DNA of 64,000 bases from an uncultured Bacteroidales bacterium (GCA_905235085.1 CAJOKD010000019.1:1-64000); one strand, 5' to 3'; numbered from the stretch's first letter, positions 8,328 to 18,405 are shown. The notes: generated from the letters alone by a model not told the origin. Numbers and translations: made by a program.

Positions 8328-9800
8328 CTATTTTCCGGACTTCCAGAGCCTTGACATATCCTCAAGGGTCTTTCCCTTGGTTTCAGGGACCAGCTTCCAT
8401 ACGAAGACTGCTGCGATGACGCATATCAGTCCATACAGACCGTAGGTGAACCAGTGGCCGAAATCATCCCCCGGGACAAGGTGCATATTGAACATAGGCA
8501 CGAAGGTGGAGCTCACGATGAAGTTGAATATCCACTGGAAAGCCACCGCTATGGCCACGGCAGCACCTCGTATGGTATTCGGGAAAATCTCCGCGATAAG
8601 CACCCAGCAGATCGGTCCCCAGCTGAACATAAAGGAAGCGCTGTAGACCATTATGCTCAACATCGTGATGAAACTCAGGCCCTCCTTTCCGAAGGTCAGG
8701 GCGACTCCAAGCGCACCGATGGCCATTCCGATGGACCCCCAAATGAGGAGAGGCTTGCGTCCCCATTTCTCCACCGTGAACACGGCAAGGAGCGTGAAAG
8801 CGATGTTGACCACTCCCATTATTACAGTCTGAACCATCGGATTGTCCATACCCATATCCTGGAATATCCTAGGCGCATAGTACAGCACCGCATTGATTCC
8901 GACAGCCTGCTGGAAGACGCTCAACATAATGCCGATGAATATGCACATAAACCCGTAGGAGAAGAGTTTCTCCTTCTTCTCAGAAAGAGTTCCCTTGATG
9001 TCCAGTATGATCTCCTTGGCCTTGGAATAACCGTTGATCCTGGAGAGTACACCCATAGCCTTCTCGTCGGCCCCGGACATCACCAGATAACGAGGAGTCT
9101 CCGGAACAAGGCATATCAACACTGCGAACAATGCGGCCGGAACCATCTCGGAACCAAACATATAGCGCCATCCGGAATCGATTGTCCACTGAGCGTCGGT
9201 AAGGTTGGCTATCGCACCGGCAGCATCGTAGATCGGATTGGCGTGGTGGCCGAGGATGAGGAAATTCACGAAATACACCACAAGCTGTCCGAATATGATC
9301 GCGAACTGGTTCCAGCTGACGAGCATTCCTCTGATGTTGCTCGGGGCGACTTCTCCTATGTACATCGGACATATTGCGGATGCCATTCCGACACCTACTC
9401 CTCCCAGGACCCTGAACAGGTTGAATACGACCAGGAGGGTCATCGAAGGCTCGCCGACAGGAAGGAGTCCGTACATCTCGGGATTCATACTTCCCCACGC
9501 AGAGATGAAGAAGCATATTCCCGCTATGATCAACGACTTCTTGCGGCCCAGCCTGGTGGCCAGCAATCCGGAAAGGGCGCTTCCGATTATGCACCCGATA
9601 AGGGCGCTGGAGCACGTGAAACCGTGCATGAAGTCAGTGTAGCTGAAGCCGGACGCTCCCTTGAAGAAAGCCTGGAGGCCCTTCTCCGCCCCGGAGATCA
9701 CGGCCGTGTCATAACCGAACAGCAAGCCGCCGAGGACGGCCACGAGGACTATCGAGAACAGATAGCCCTTGCTGCCTTTTTCCTGATAATTTCCTGCCAT
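8328..9800 (-). CDS. xylE: D-xylose:proton symporter (sugar porter family, MFS)
   Basis: 490 residues, twelve membrane segments. Sugar-porter signatures are all present: GRKK after the second segment, PMYIGEVAPSNIRG after the fourth to fifth, PETPRYL before the central loop, QQAVGINAVLYYAPRIF in segment seven, GRKPL and the C-terminal PETKGKTLEDM. The family imports monosaccharides with protons; xylose is inferred from position, since the gene begins one base after the xylA stop in a xylose operon. The stop lies two bases from that of the convergent AI-2E permease, leaving no room for a terminator between them. Confidence 0.93.
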   Translation of the reverse strand: MAGNYQEKGSKGYLFSIVLVAVLGGLLFGYDTAVISGAEKGLQAFFKGASGFSYTDFMHGFTCSSALIGCIIGSALSGLLATRLGRKKSLIIAGICFFISAWGSMNPEMYGLLPVGEPSMTLLVVFNLFRVLGGVGVGMASAICPMYIGEVAPSNIRGMLVSWNQFAIIFGQLVVYFVNFLILGHHANPIYDAAGAIANLTDAQWTIDSGWRYMFGSEMVPAALFAVLICLVPETPRYLVMSGADEKAMGVLSRINGYSKAKEIILDIKGTLSEKKEKLFSYGFMCIFIGIMLSVFQQAVGINAVLYYAPRIFQDMGMDNPMVQTVIMGVVNIAFTLLAVFTVEKWGRKPLLIWGSIGMAIGALGVALTFGKEGLSFITMLSIMVYSASFMFSWGPICWVLIAEIFPNTIRGAAVAIAVAFQWIFNFIVSSTFVPMFNMHLVPGDDFGHWFTYGLYGLICVIAAVFVWKLVPETKGKTLEDMSRLWKSGK

Positions 9801-9801
9801 C

Positions 9802-11118
9802 TTACTTGCTGTAGATATTGACTATCGTCTCGTAGAGTTCCTGCTTGCCGCTGGTCTGGGCAGGCTCGCCGTGCGCCTTTGCATAATCCACGAGTTCTTC
9901 CAGGGTCATCTTCCCTTCCTCGAAGCGTTTGCCTTCGCCCGAATCGAATGATGCGTAGCGCTCCTTGACCATCGCCGGGATAGGAGACTCCTCTACGATA
10001 CGGGCTGCATTGAGAAGCGCACGGGCCATAGCATCCATACCGCAGATGTGGGCGATGAATATGTCTTCAGGATCGGTGGAGTTCCTGCGCAGCTTGGCAT
10101 CGAAGTTGGAACCGCCGTTGCCAAGGCCGCCGTTGCGGATGATCTGCAGCATCGCCTGGGTGAGTTCGAACAGATCCACAGGGAACTGGTCCGTATCCCA
10201 GCCGTTCTGGGCGTCTCCCCTGTTGGCGTCGATCGAACCGAGCAGACCGTTATCCACGGCCACTGCAAGTTCGTGTTCGAAAGTATGGCCGGCGAGGGTC
10301 GCGTGGTTGACTTCGATGTTGACCTTGAAGTCCTTGTCCAGACCGTTCGCACGGAGGAATCCGATCACGGTCTCCGTATCCACGTCATACTGGTGCTTGG
10401 TAGGCTCCATCGGCTTGGGTTCGATGAGGAAGGTGCCCTTGAATCCCTTGGCGCGGGCGTAGTCGCGGGCTGCCTTAAGCATATTGGCAAGATGGTCCTT
10501 CTCTCTCTGCATCTGGGTGTTCAGAAGGCTGGAGTAGCCCTCACGTCCTCCCCAGAAAACATAGTTGGTGCCCCCCAGCTTGATGGTGGCATCGATCGCA
10601 TTCTTGATCTGTACCGCAGCACGGGCTACCACTCCGAAGTCCGGATTGGTGGCAGCTCCGTTCATATACCTCTTGTTGCCGAACACATTGGCGGTACCCC
10701 ACAGAAGCTTGATCCCCGTTTCTCCCATCTTACCGAGGACATAGTCGGTGATCTCACCCATCCTGGCCTCGTATTCCTCGATAGTCGGAGCCTCCTCCAC
10801 GAGGTCCACGTCGTGGAAGCAGAAATACTCGATACCGAGTTTCCGCATAATCTCGAATCCTGCATCCACCTTGTCCTTCGCCCTCTGCATAGGATCAGAG
10901 GCCTCATCCCAGGCATATTCGCGGGTCTGGCCGCCGAACTGGTCTCCGCTGGCCTGTCCTAGAGTATGCCACCAGGCCATCGCGAACTTCAGCCAGTCTT
11001 TCATCGGTTTGCCAAGGACGACCTTCTCTGCGTCATAGTAATGGAATGCCAGCGGATTGGTGCTCTCCGCGCCCTCGAAAGGGATCCTGCCGATTTGCGG
11101 GAAATATTCTTTTGCCAT
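9802..11118 (-). CDS. xylA: Xylose isomerase
   Basis: 438 residues, the usual length of the class II enzyme. It converts D-xylose to D-xylulose in the cytoplasm using two divalent metals. Active-site signatures: FHDVDL (residues 101-106, catalytic His102), EPKPMEPT with Glu233 and Lys235, NHATLAGH, and the metal site [17 protein letters not shown] near 297-313. It lies third in the operon GH31-xylB-xylA-xylE, 13 bases after xylB and one base before xylE. Confidence 0.97.
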   Translation of the reverse strand: MAKEYFPQIGRIPFEGAESTNPLAFHYYDAEKVVLGKPMKDWLKFAMAWWHTLGQASGDQFGGQTREYAWDEASDPMQRAKDKVDAGFEIMRKLGIEYFCFHDVDLVEEAPTIEEYEARMGEITDYVLGKMGETGIKLLWGTANVFGNKRYMNGAATNPDFGVVARAAVQIKNAIDATIKLGGTNYVFWGGREGYSSLLNTQMQREKDHLANMLKAARDYARAKGFKGTFLIEPKPMEPTKHQYDVDTETVIGFLRANGLDKDFKVNIEVNHATLAGHTFEHELAVAVDNGLLGSIDANRGDAQNGWDTDQFPVDLFELTQAMLQIIRNGGLGNGGSNFDAKLRRNSTDPEDIFIAHICGMDAMARALLNAARIVEESPIPAMVKERYASFDSGEGKRFEEGKMTLEELVDYAKAHGEPAQTSGKQELYETIVNIYSK

Positions 11119-11131
11119 AATCTATTGTAAA

Positions 11132-12610
11132 TTAATTGTTTATAACTTTATTCAATTCTTCTTTCCATTTTTCATAAGCCTCCAGGTAAACTTCTCCGTT
11201 GGATGGTTCGACCACCTCGAGGCGTTCGAGGGTGGAGAATGCTTCGTCGTGGTCCTTGTAAATTCCGGCACCCATTCCGGCAGCCTTGGCCGCTCCGTCT
11301 GCACCGTTGGTATCGTACAGTTCGATCGAAGCTCCTGTCACTCCAGCCAGCGTTTCACGGAATATCGGGCTCAGGAACATATTCGCGTAGCCCGCGTGTA
11401 TCGTGCTGGCTTCCATACCCATACCGGCGAGGATGTCCATCCCGTACTTGAATGAGAACACGACACCTTCCTGCGCAGCCCTGAGAATATGCTTCCAACT
11501 GTGGGTGTTATAGTTGACACCGAATATCCTGCAGCCGGTCTCGCGGTTCCCGAGCATCCTTTCCGCACCGTTGCCGAACGGAAGGATTCCCACGCCTTCG
11601 CAGCCTGGAGGAACCTCGGCGGCGTTGACGTTCATCTCGTCGTACATCATTCCCTGAGGAATCACGTTGCGCCTGACCCAGGAATTGGTGATTCCGGTTC
11701 CGTTTATGCAAAGGAGTATCCCCAGACGCGGATCCGAAGCGCTGTGGTTTACGTGGGCGAAGGAATTGACCCTGGACTGAGGGTCATAGGTAAGCTCCTT
11801 GCCTATGCCGTACACTACTCCGGACGTGCCGGCTGTGGCAGCTATGTCGCCAGGCTCGAACACATTCAGGGAGAGAGCGTTGTTCGGCTGGTCACCTGCC
11901 CTGTAAGTAACCGGGATCCCCACCCTGAGGCCAAGCTCGGAAGCGGCCTGGGAGGTCAGCCTGCCCTGTTCCGAGAACGTAGGACGGATCTGTGGCAGCA
12001 GTCCCACGTCGAAACCGAAATATTCCATCAGGAAAGTAGCCGGACGGTTTCCCGTGAAGTCCCAGAGCATACCTTCAGAAAGCCCTCCTACCGTGGTGCA
12101 AGCCTCTCCTGTCATCTTCAATGCAATGAAGTCACCGGGAAGCATTATCTTATGTATCCGGTCGAATAGCTCAGGTTCGTTCTCCTTCACCCAGGCCAGC
12201 TTGGAGGCCGTGAAATTCCCCGGAGAGTTCAGGAGATGCCCCAGGCACATTTCGCTGCCAAGGTCCCGGAAGGCTCGGTCTCCGTAAGGGACCGCCCTCG
12301 AATCGCACCAGATGATGGCCGGCCGGAGCGGTTCCATATCCTTCCCCACACAGACCAGACCGTGCATCTGGTAGGATATTCCTATCGCTGCAATTGCAGC
12401 CACGTCGATATCCCTGACCACTTCCGCGGTTGCTGTCTTGACATTCTCCCACCACATAAGGGGGTCCTGTTCAGCCCATCCGATCCTGTGGGATATGATA
12501 TGGGACTCGTGCTTGGGATAGAATGTGCTTGCGACGCTCTTTCCGGTCCGGACGTCGACCAGACTCGCTTTCACTGAAGAACTTCCGATGTCGTAACCTA
12601 ACAGATACAT
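11132..12610 (-). CDS. xylB: Xylulokinase (FGGY family)
   Basis: 492 residues. Phosphorylates D-xylulose to xylulose 5-phosphate with ATP. The N-terminal phosphate loop YLLGYDIGSSSVKASL and the C-terminal FGGY region (GYANMFLSPIFRETLAGVTG, then GADGAAKAAGMGAGIY) identify the family. The substrate-contact stretch YQMHGLV follows the first subdomain, and ICDS-like WCDSRA is present. It follows the GH31 gene by ten bases and precedes xylA, which supports xylulose rather than another FGGY substrate. Confidence 0.95.
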   Translation of the reverse strand: MYLLGYDIGSSSVKASLVDVRTGKSVASTFYPKHESHIISHRIGWAEQDPLMWWENVKTATAEVVRDIDVAAIAAIGISYQMHGLVCVGKDMEPLRPAIIWCDSRAVPYGDRAFRDLGSEMCLGHLLNSPGNFTASKLAWVKENEPELFDRIHKIMLPGDFIALKMTGEACTTVGGLSEGMLWDFTGNRPATFLMEYFGFDVGLLPQIRPTFSEQGRLTSQAASELGLRVGIPVTYRAGDQPNNALSLNVFEPGDIAATAGTSGVVYGIGKELTYDPQSRVNSFAHVNHSASDPRLGILLCINGTGITNSWVRRNVIPQGMMYDEMNVNAAEVPPGCEGVGILPFGNGAERMLGNRETGCRIFGVNYNTHSWKHILRAAQEGVVFSFKYGMDILAGMGMEASTIHAGYANMFLSPIFRETLAGVTGASIELYDTNGADGAAKAAGMGAGIYKDHDEAFSTLERLEVVEPSNGEVYLEAYEKWKEELNKVINN

Positions 12611-12620
12611 ATCCTGATTG

Positions 12621-15470
12621 CTAAAGATTCAATTTAAGAGCCTTCCCGGCATATTCCACTTCGATGCCCTTCTCAGGCTGGGCATAGCCCCGGCCGTTCT
12701 GCGGAGTAACCAGCACGACGTTGAACTTGCGCGTACCGAGCATCCCCGGGAACGAGCCCTCACGGTCGCATATCTCCAAGGTGCGGGCAGCATCGTCATA
12801 TTTGAAGACTATCTTCGAATATGCGCCTTTCTCGTAATTGTAGTTCACGTCTTCGTCTTCGTAGAGGGTGAATTCCCCATCCTTTCCGGCATAGACGTAC
12901 AGGTCTATCAGGTCGGCGGGCTTTTCATCGGACCACTGGATATCAGGTCCGAAAGGAATGACCGATCCGGCCCTCACATACAGAGGCATCCGCTCATAAG
13001 GCGCCTGTGCGGTGATGGACTGGCCGCCGCCAAGGAATGTACCGCTGTAGAAGTCGTACCAGCCTTCGCACTCAGGAAGGTAAACCTCACGAGTGCGGGC
13101 CTTGTATTCATACACCGGACACGGCATAAAGGCCGGCCCGAACATCCACTGGTCATACAGGTCCGTCACTTTCGCGTCTCCCGGGAAGTCCATCGGAAGG
13201 CCGCGCATCAAGGTATAATCCTCGAAATGGATAGCTCCGAGGAGGGAATATACATAAGGCATCAGGCGGTAGCGCAGCTTCATATAGGAAAGGATGCTGG
13301 AATATGCAGGAGTGCCTTCCGGAGCGATGTTCCACAGTTCTCTGCGAGGCCACTGGCCGTGCGTGCGGAAGAGCGGCACGAATGCGCCGAACTGATGCCA
13401 CCTGGTCTGTAGTTCCCTCCACTCTTCCAGGTCAGGAGTCACCTTGCCGGTTGCCTCGAACACGCTTGCAGCCTGGGTGAACTTGTCCATAACGCTGAAT
13501 CCGCCGATATCCATCCCCCAGAAAGGAATGCCGCTCATAGAATAGCTCAGTCCGGCGGCCATCTGGGCCTGCATATCGTTCCAGCAGGTGCCGATGTCGC
13601 CGCTCCAGGTTGAAGTGGAATATCTCTGGAGTCCGGCGAATCCGTTCCTTGTCAGGAGGAACACCCTCTTGTCCGGCTCGACTTTGCGCTGGCCGGTATA
13701 GATTGCCTGGGCGTTGACCAGGGCATAAGCGTTCAGATATTCAGTGGAAGGCCCCAGCGCCGTAGGGGTGGTAAGGGCCTTCAGATAGTCCATAGGAAGG
13801 CAATCCCTGAGGTTCGGCTCACTGGCATCCATCCACCAGGCATCGATCTTACGACCGTATTTGGTATAGAGGCACTCGTCCATCTGCCTCCAGAACATCT
13901 TCCGTCCTCCTTCCGAATAGGCGTCATAGAAGGACTCGACATAACCGAGCCAGTCCTTGAGGCTGTCCTTCTCTGCAAGCGGATAGATGTACCCTGCCTC
14001 CTTGAGTTCCTTGTAGTGGTCGGTGTTGACATAGAACTTCGGCCACACGGAAATCATAAACCTTGCATTCATTGCGTGCACGTCGTCCATCATCTTCTCC
14101 GGATCGGGATAGCGGCTTTCATCGAATTCGTGGCTCCCCCACTGGTCGTTCTTCCAGTAATGCCAGTCCTGGACTATGTTGTCGACAGGAATGTTCCTGC
14201 TCCTGAATTCAGCCAGGGTCCCGACCAGTTCATCCTGGGTGCTGTAGCGCTCACGGCTCTGCCAGAATCCGGCGGCCCACCGCGGCATCACCTGTGCCTT
14301 GCCGGTAAGGGTCCTGTAGCCAGAAATGATTTCGTCATAGTCGTTTCCTGCGATATAGTAATAGTCCAGTTCCGGGCCCATCTCGGACCAGAATGAGAAC
14401 TTGGCCTGTTCTTCATCCGTCTGAAGCTCAGCCACCCTGAGGCCTATATAGGAGACATCTCCGTCAGGAATCCATTCCACCTTCACGGGCGTCTTCTCTC
14501 CCTTGTTCATCCAAGCCGTAAACTTGTATGAGTTGGGATTCCAAGCCGGTCTCCACCGCTCCGACACTACTTCCCGGCCACCGAGGCTGACCTTCTGGAA
14601 ACCGGCATAATAGAGGATGAAATGGTAGTTCCCGTCTTCAGGTGCCTCCAGAAACCCTTCATAAGTGACCTTCGCTCCTTTCAGCTTCACTTCCGGAAGA
14701 TTCCTTATAGCCCATTCGGTCTCATAATAGAGAGAATCCTCCTGGCGTATCACATGATCACCCTCGGCAGGAACGTAAGAAGCAGTCAAGCCTCCTTCAC
14801 TGCCGTCGGAACCATATACCTTGAACTCTTCATAAAGCTGCCTGTACGGTTCAGGATTGCCCCAGCGGCTCAGGGAGTAATTGTCCACCAATATACCGTA
14901 GTTCCTGTTGCTGACCACAAAAGGAACCGAGACCTTCGTATTGTACTGGTACAGTTCCTCGTTGCCGCCCTTGTGGTTGCACTCGAGGGACTGCTGCTGC
15001 CCGAGGCCGTAGAAGGCTTCTCCCTCCGGAGAATCGAATACAAGACGTGTGGAATAGCCATCCCTGCCTTCGACCGAAATCGGGGTGAATGACATCCTGT
15101 TCCCGTCAAGCACGCAGTCACCGTCCTTGGATGCGAAGCTCACGGCCCCGTCGGAGATACGTACGCAGGCCTTGACCGAAGAGGTCTCCAGCAATACCGA
15201 ACCATCGGCTTCACTTACTGAAAAGACGGGCTTGGACTCCTGCGGGACGATGATCAGGCTCTTCCTGCCGGAGAACTTCTTCCCCGGGGTGGCAGTTACC
15301 CTGACCAGTTTGTCTCCCATAACCTGAAGGCGGACCCTGGATGGTCCGTCGACGGTCTTTTCCGTGACCTTGACGGTCACACCTTCGGCATCTTGTTTCC
15401 AACCCTTGCCATTGCAAGAAACGAGAATGGTGACGGCCAGGACAGGCCAGAGGGTTCTTAGTGTTTTCAT
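12621..15470 (-). CDS. GH31 alpha-xylosidase with PA14 insert, lipoprotein
   Basis: 949 residues. The N-terminus ends in the lipobox ILVSC (Cys19), so the enzyme is probably anchored to a membrane facing the periplasm or surface. A beta-sandwich precedes the barrel and carries a PA14-like insert at about 225-345, the arrangement known from xyloglucan alpha-xylosidases of Bacteroides ovatus and Cellvibrio. The catalytic nucleophile is Asp548 in WWMDASEP and the acid/base Asp625 in WSGDIG. It would release xylose from the non-reducing end of xylogluco-oligosaccharides. It is the first gene of an operon whose other products import, isomerise and phosphorylate xylose, which supports this specificity over alpha-glucosidase. 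No SusC/SusD pair is nearby. Confidence 0.9.
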   Translation of the reverse strand: MKTLRTLWPVLAVTILVSCNGKGWKQDAEGVTVKVTEKTVDGPSRVRLQVMGDKLVRVTATPGKKFSGRKSLIIVPQESKPVFSVSEADGSVLLETSSVKACVRISDGAVSFASKDGDCVLDGNRMSFTPISVEGRDGYSTRLVFDSPEGEAFYGLGQQQSLECNHKGGNEELYQYNTKVSVPFVVSNRNYGILVDNYSLSRWGNPEPYRQLYEEFKVYGSDGSEGGLTASYVPAEGDHVIRQEDSLYYETEWAIRNLPEVKLKGAKVTYEGFLEAPEDGNYHFILYYAGFQKVSLGGREVVSERWRPAWNPNSYKFTAWMNKGEKTPVKVEWIPDGDVSYIGLRVAELQTDEEQAKFSFWSEMGPELDYYYIAGNDYDEIISGYRTLTGKAQVMPRWAAGFWQSRERYSTQDELVGTLAEFRSRNIPVDNIVQDWHYWKNDQWGSHEFDESRYPDPEKMMDDVHAMNARFMISVWPKFYVNTDHYKELKEAGYIYPLAEKDSLKDWLGYVESFYDAYSEGGRKMFWRQMDECLYTKYGRKIDAWWMDASEPNLRDCLPMDYLKALTTPTALGPSTEYLNAYALVNAQAIYTGQRKVEPDKRVFLLTRNGFAGLQRYSTSTWSGDIGTCWNDMQAQMAAGLSYSMSGIPFWGMDIGGFSVMDKFTQAASVFEATGKVTPDLEEWRELQTRWHQFGAFVPLFRTHGQWPRRELWNIAPEGTPAYSSILSYMKLRYRLMPYVYSLLGAIHFEDYTLMRGLPMDFPGDAKVTDLYDQWMFGPAFMPCPVYEYKARTREVYLPECEGWYDFYSGTFLGGGQSITAQAPYERMPLYVRAGSVIPFGPDIQWSDEKPADLIDLYVYAGKDGEFTLYEDEDVNYNYEKGAYSKIVFKYDDAARTLEICDREGSFPGMLGTRKFNVVLVTPQNGRGYAQPEKGIEVEYAGKALKLNL

Positions 15471-15495
15471 TCAGTGTCGTCAATAAGTGTATCTA

Positions 15496-15526
15496 CAAAG
15501 TTAAAATTTCATCAGCTAAAATGAAA
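15496..15526 (-). promoter_or_regulatory. Promoter and possible operator of the xylose operon
   Basis: The minus strand has TAACTTTG (15496-15503), a -7 element 25 bases ahead of the GH31 start. No TTG stands at the -33 position; instead a partial dyad, TTTCATTTTAGCTGATGAAA (15507-15526), covers that region, as expected for an operator or activator site. No regulator gene is adjacent. Confidence 0.5.
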
Positions 15527-15561
15527 GGGCTGTACCCAATCCGCAAAATAATATTCAAACT

Positions 15562-15591
15562 TTGCTAAAAAAAGCGGAATTGCTATTTTTA
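15562..15591 (+). promoter_or_regulatory. Promoter for the tRNA deacylase/dinB unit
   Basis: TTG (15562-15564), 19 bases, then TATTTTTA (15584-15591). The predicted transcript start falls within a few bases of the ATG at 15600, so the mRNA may be nearly leaderless. Confidence 0.5.
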
Positions 15592-15599
15592 CTGCAATT

Positions 15600-16127
15600 A
15601 TGTTCAAAGTAAGTGATATCTACGATACTCCGCCAAAGGAGTTTTCCTCAGAACTCCAGAAGGAGGTATATTCGACCTTCGAAAGGCTTGGGATCCCTTT
15701 CGGGAGGGTGGACACCGACCCTGGGATAACGATGGAGGACTGCCAGAACATAGACAGGAAGATCGGTGTGCGCATAGTCAAGACCATTTTCCTCTGCAAC
15801 CGGCAGCAGACAGCGTTCTACCTGTATGTAACCACCGATGACAAGCCTTTCGTTACCAGGGAGTTCTGCAGTGCCCTGGGCATCCCGAGGGTCTCTTTCG
15901 CTCCTGCCGACAAGCTCTGGGACCTTACCGGGGTCCTTCCCGGAGCGACCACCATCCTCAGCGCCGTCCTGCCGCAGGCTTCCGGAGTCCATCTCGTGAT
16001 GGACAGGAACGTAGCAGGAAGTGAATGGTTCGCCTGCACTGACGGCACCGCTACCTGCTTCGTCAAGGCCAGAACCTCCGACATCATAGGGAAATACCTG
16101 AAAGACAAGGAGTTGATATTGATCTAA
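15600..16127 (+). CDS. YbaK/ProX-type aminoacyl-tRNA deacylase
   Basis: 175 residues, a single YbaK/aaRS-associated domain. The order of motifs matches free-standing ProX/PrdX proteins, which hydrolyse mischarged tRNA such as Ala-tRNA-Pro: IGVRIVKTIFLCNRQQTAFYLYV, then KLWDLTGVLPGATTILSAVL, then GTATCFVKARTSDIIGKYL. Family knowledge gives the editing role; which amino acid is removed cannot be read from the sequence. The stop is six bases from the dinB start on the same strand, so the two are probably cotranscribed. Confidence 0.85.
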   Translation: MFKVSDIYDTPPKEFSSELQKEVYSTFERLGIPFGRVDTDPGITMEDCQNIDRKIGVRIVKTIFLCNRQQTAFYLYVTTDDKPFVTREFCSALGIPRVSFAPADKLWDLTGVLPGATTILSAVLPQASGVHLVMDRNVAGSEWFACTDGTATCFVKARTSDIIGKYLKDKELILI

Positions 16128-16133
16128 GAGAGG

Positions 16134-17378
16134 ATGCGGCGCATCATATTCCATATAGATGTCAATTCTGCCTTCCTAAGCTGGACCGCCGTGAAGATGG
16201 TCCGGGAAGGCAAGGAGGACATCCGGCTCATCCCTTCGGTAGTTTCCGGCGACCCATCGGACAGGAGGAGCATAATCACCGCCGCCTCGCTTCCAGCCAA
16301 GAAGCTTGGCATCAAAACTGCGGAGCCGGTCTCGATGGCCCTCAGGAAATGTCCCTCCCTTCTGATCGTGAGAGGCGACTGGGAGTGGTACAAGGAGTGC
16401 TCGGAAGGATTCATCGGAATATGCCGTTCCTATTCTCCGGTTCTCCAGCAGTTCAGCATCGACGAATGTTTCATCGATATGAGTTTCCGCTGCAGCGGGA
16501 AGGATCCCGTCGAAGTCGCTGCCAGCCTGAAGGATGAGATCAAGACGAAACTGGGTTTCACCGTCAATGTAGGAGTAGGTCCGAACAAGCTTCTGGCCAA
16601 GATGGCATCCGATTTCGAGAAACCGGACAAGGTCCATACCCTCTGGTACGAAGAGGTTGAAGAGAAGATGTGGCCGCTGGGCGTCAGGGACCTGCTCTGG
16701 GTCGGCAGGAAGACTGAGGAACGGCTTCTCGCATACGGGATAGAGACCATCGGCGACATAGCGCGCCTGGATACCGGCCAGCTTACCCGGCTGGTAGGAC
16801 AGAAATTTGCACAACAGCTGCACGAGAACGCCAACGGCAGGGATGATTCTCCCGTAGAGACCGAAATCGCCGAGGCAAAGAGCTACAGCGCTGAAAGGAC
16901 ATTCAGCAAGGACCTTACGGACCCGAAGGACATCGACAGGGCTTTGTTCAACGTGGCCTGCATCGTTGCGCACAGGATCCGCAGGGATGATTTCAGGGCT
17001 TCGACGGTCTCGATGTTCATCAAGCACAAGGATTTTACGGTGATCCAGAAGCAGTGCCAGACATCCAGGCCGACTAACGTTACCGCAGTGATACTCAATG
17101 AAGCCAGGAGGATGCTCGGTGAGATATGGGATGGAAAGACCCCCTTGCGTCAAGTAGGACTCGGGGTGACAAAGCTGACCCACGAGAGTGCAATCCAGAT
17201 GTCTCTATTCGAAGATCCTGCTATGGAGTATTACCGTGAATGGGACCGGCAATATGATGAAAAGCACACCGGTCCGGACCGTTACAGAAGCAACGCTAAA
17301 AAGATACAAGGAGAAGATGGGAAGACCACCGTCGGGGATATCAGTGTCTGCCCAGGACAGAATCCAGATGGGCAATGA
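16134..17378 (+). CDS. dinB: DNA polymerase IV (Y family)
   Basis: 414 residues. Error-prone translesion polymerase. Palm-domain acidic residues are in FHIDVNSAFLSW (first Asp, with the aromatic steric gate Phe) and SIDECFIDMS (catalytic Asp-Glu). The thumb HhH region includes LLWVGRKTEERLLAYGIETIGDIA, and a little-finger domain follows (SAERTFSKDLTD). The fingers read SIITAASLPAKKLGI rather than the E. coli SYEARKFGV, a variant seen in Firmicutes and Bacteroidota. No beta-clamp motif is obvious. Its last 38 bases overlap the convergent hydrolase gene. Follows the deacylase by six bases. No LexA-type box was recognised. Confidence 0.92.
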   Translation: MRRIIFHIDVNSAFLSWTAVKMVREGKEDIRLIPSVVSGDPSDRRSIITAASLPAKKLGIKTAEPVSMALRKCPSLLIVRGDWEWYKECSEGFIGICRSYSPVLQQFSIDECFIDMSFRCSGKDPVEVAASLKDEIKTKLGFTVNVGVGPNKLLAKMASDFEKPDKVHTLWYEEVEEKMWPLGVRDLLWVGRKTEERLLAYGIETIGDIARLDTGQLTRLVGQKFAQQLHENANGRDDSPVETEIAEAKSYSAERTFSKDLTDPKDIDRALFNVACIVAHRIRRDDFRASTVSMFIKHKDFTVIQKQCQTSRPTNVTAVILNEARRMLGEIWDGKTPLRQVGLGVTKLTHESAIQMSLFEDPAMEYYREWDRQYDEKHTGPDRYRSNAKKIQGEDGKTTVGDISVCPGQNPDGQ

Positions 17379-18405
17379 CGGCCTTCTGCTCTTCTTTCCC
17401 GCAATGATGTTCCCCTTCGAAGAACAGAGTCTTCAACTCACCCCCGGCCGAACGGGATGAGTAATAGTCCTGCATCCTGGAATAGCATTCTTCAACGGCC
17501 TCTTTCGGGAACAGCCGGTCCTTCGTCCCGGACAGGAAGAGATAAGGTTTCGGAGCGAGCCACTTCGCAATATCAGGGAAATCGTACTCTCTTCTCATCG
17601 AGGGAATCAGCATCGAATACACCGATGCGGAATATGGTTCCTTCTCAAGAGCCTTGAGTGTCATCCAGGACAGCGAGACTCCGGTCTTGACGTGCTTGCA
17701 GAAAGCAGTAAGGAGGAAACATCTGTGGGCGCCCATCGACCAGCCGAAAGCCCCTATCCTCCGCTTGTCGACAAAGGGCAGCGACCTAAGCACTTCGACT
17801 GCTGCAACATCTTCGGATAGAGTCATTTCCGCCCAGCATACCCCTCTCGCGGAAAGGCTGTCGTAAACAGCTCTCTGACCCTCATAGACCTCTTCCTTCA
17901 ACGGTTTCAGGGCCTTGAGCGCGGCTGGAGGAAGCGGTTCTCCGCCGAACATCCTTTCCGACCATTCCCGGCATTTCCGTGAACTCCTTCCTCCCCAGTA
18001 TAACTGCTCGGGGACTATCACTACATAACCCAGGGCAGCAAGGCTGTCGGCCAGATAGACTCCGTCGAAGTTCGTGTCTATCCACTGTCGGGAGGACCTT
18101 TTCACGTGCTCGGGAGAAGACGACATCGGCCGTACCAGCTTCTCCTTGCCTATGTCGAACCTGGCTCCGTGGTCGTGAAGCAGCACCAGTCCGGGTCTCC
18201 TGTCCCTGCGAGAAGCCCCGTCCGGCACAAGCAGGTAAGTCCTGAGGCGCTCATTACGGGAAGAGGAATATTCAACCAGCCTGCATTCATATCCTTCCCT
18301 CCTCTCGACCTCGAGCACACGAACGTCGGGCTTGGGAGGCCTGATGGGAGAAACAGGCCAGGACATTGCAAGCAGCAGGGAGAGGATGACGGCGCTATAA
18401 CTCAT
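17341..18405 (-). CDS. Exported alpha/beta hydrolase (dienelactone hydrolase/esterase-like)
   Basis: 354 residues with an N-terminal signal-like segment (SAVILSLLLAMSWPVSP). The nucleophile elbow GWSMGA supplies Ser, GTKDRLFP supplies Asp, and GEHHCG the His, so the catalytic triad is complete. PGLVLLHDHGARF resembles the oxyanion loop. Related Bacteroidota proteins are annotated as acetyl-xylan esterase or dienelactone hydrolase family, but substrate is unknown here. The frame starts within the last 11 bases of the Nudix gene, so translation is probably coupled, and the 3-prime end overlaps dinB tail to tail by 38 bases. Confidence 0.8.
   Translation of the reverse strand: MSYSAVILSLLLAMSWPVSPIRPPKPDVRVLEVERREGYECRLVEYSSSRNERLRTYLLVPDGASRRDRRPGLVLLHDHGARFDIGKEKLVRPMSSSPEHVKRSSRQWIDTNFDGVYLADSLAALGYVVIVPEQLYWGGRSSRKCREWSERMFGGEPLPPAALKALKPLKEEVYEGQRAVYDSLSARGVCWAEMTLSEDVAAVEVLRSLPFVDKRRIGAFGWSMGAHRCFLLTAFCKHVKTGVSLSWMTLKALEKEPYSASVYSMLIPSMRREYDFPDIAKWLAPKPYLFLSGTKDRLFPKEAVEECYSRMQDYYSSRSAGGELKTLFFEGEHHCGKEEQKAVIAHLDSVLGRH

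Noticed and set aside
8454-9821. 455-residue plus-strand ORF antisense to xylE
   Set aside because: Shadow of a certain gene in high-GC codon use; product is His/Glu-rich low-information sequence without domains.
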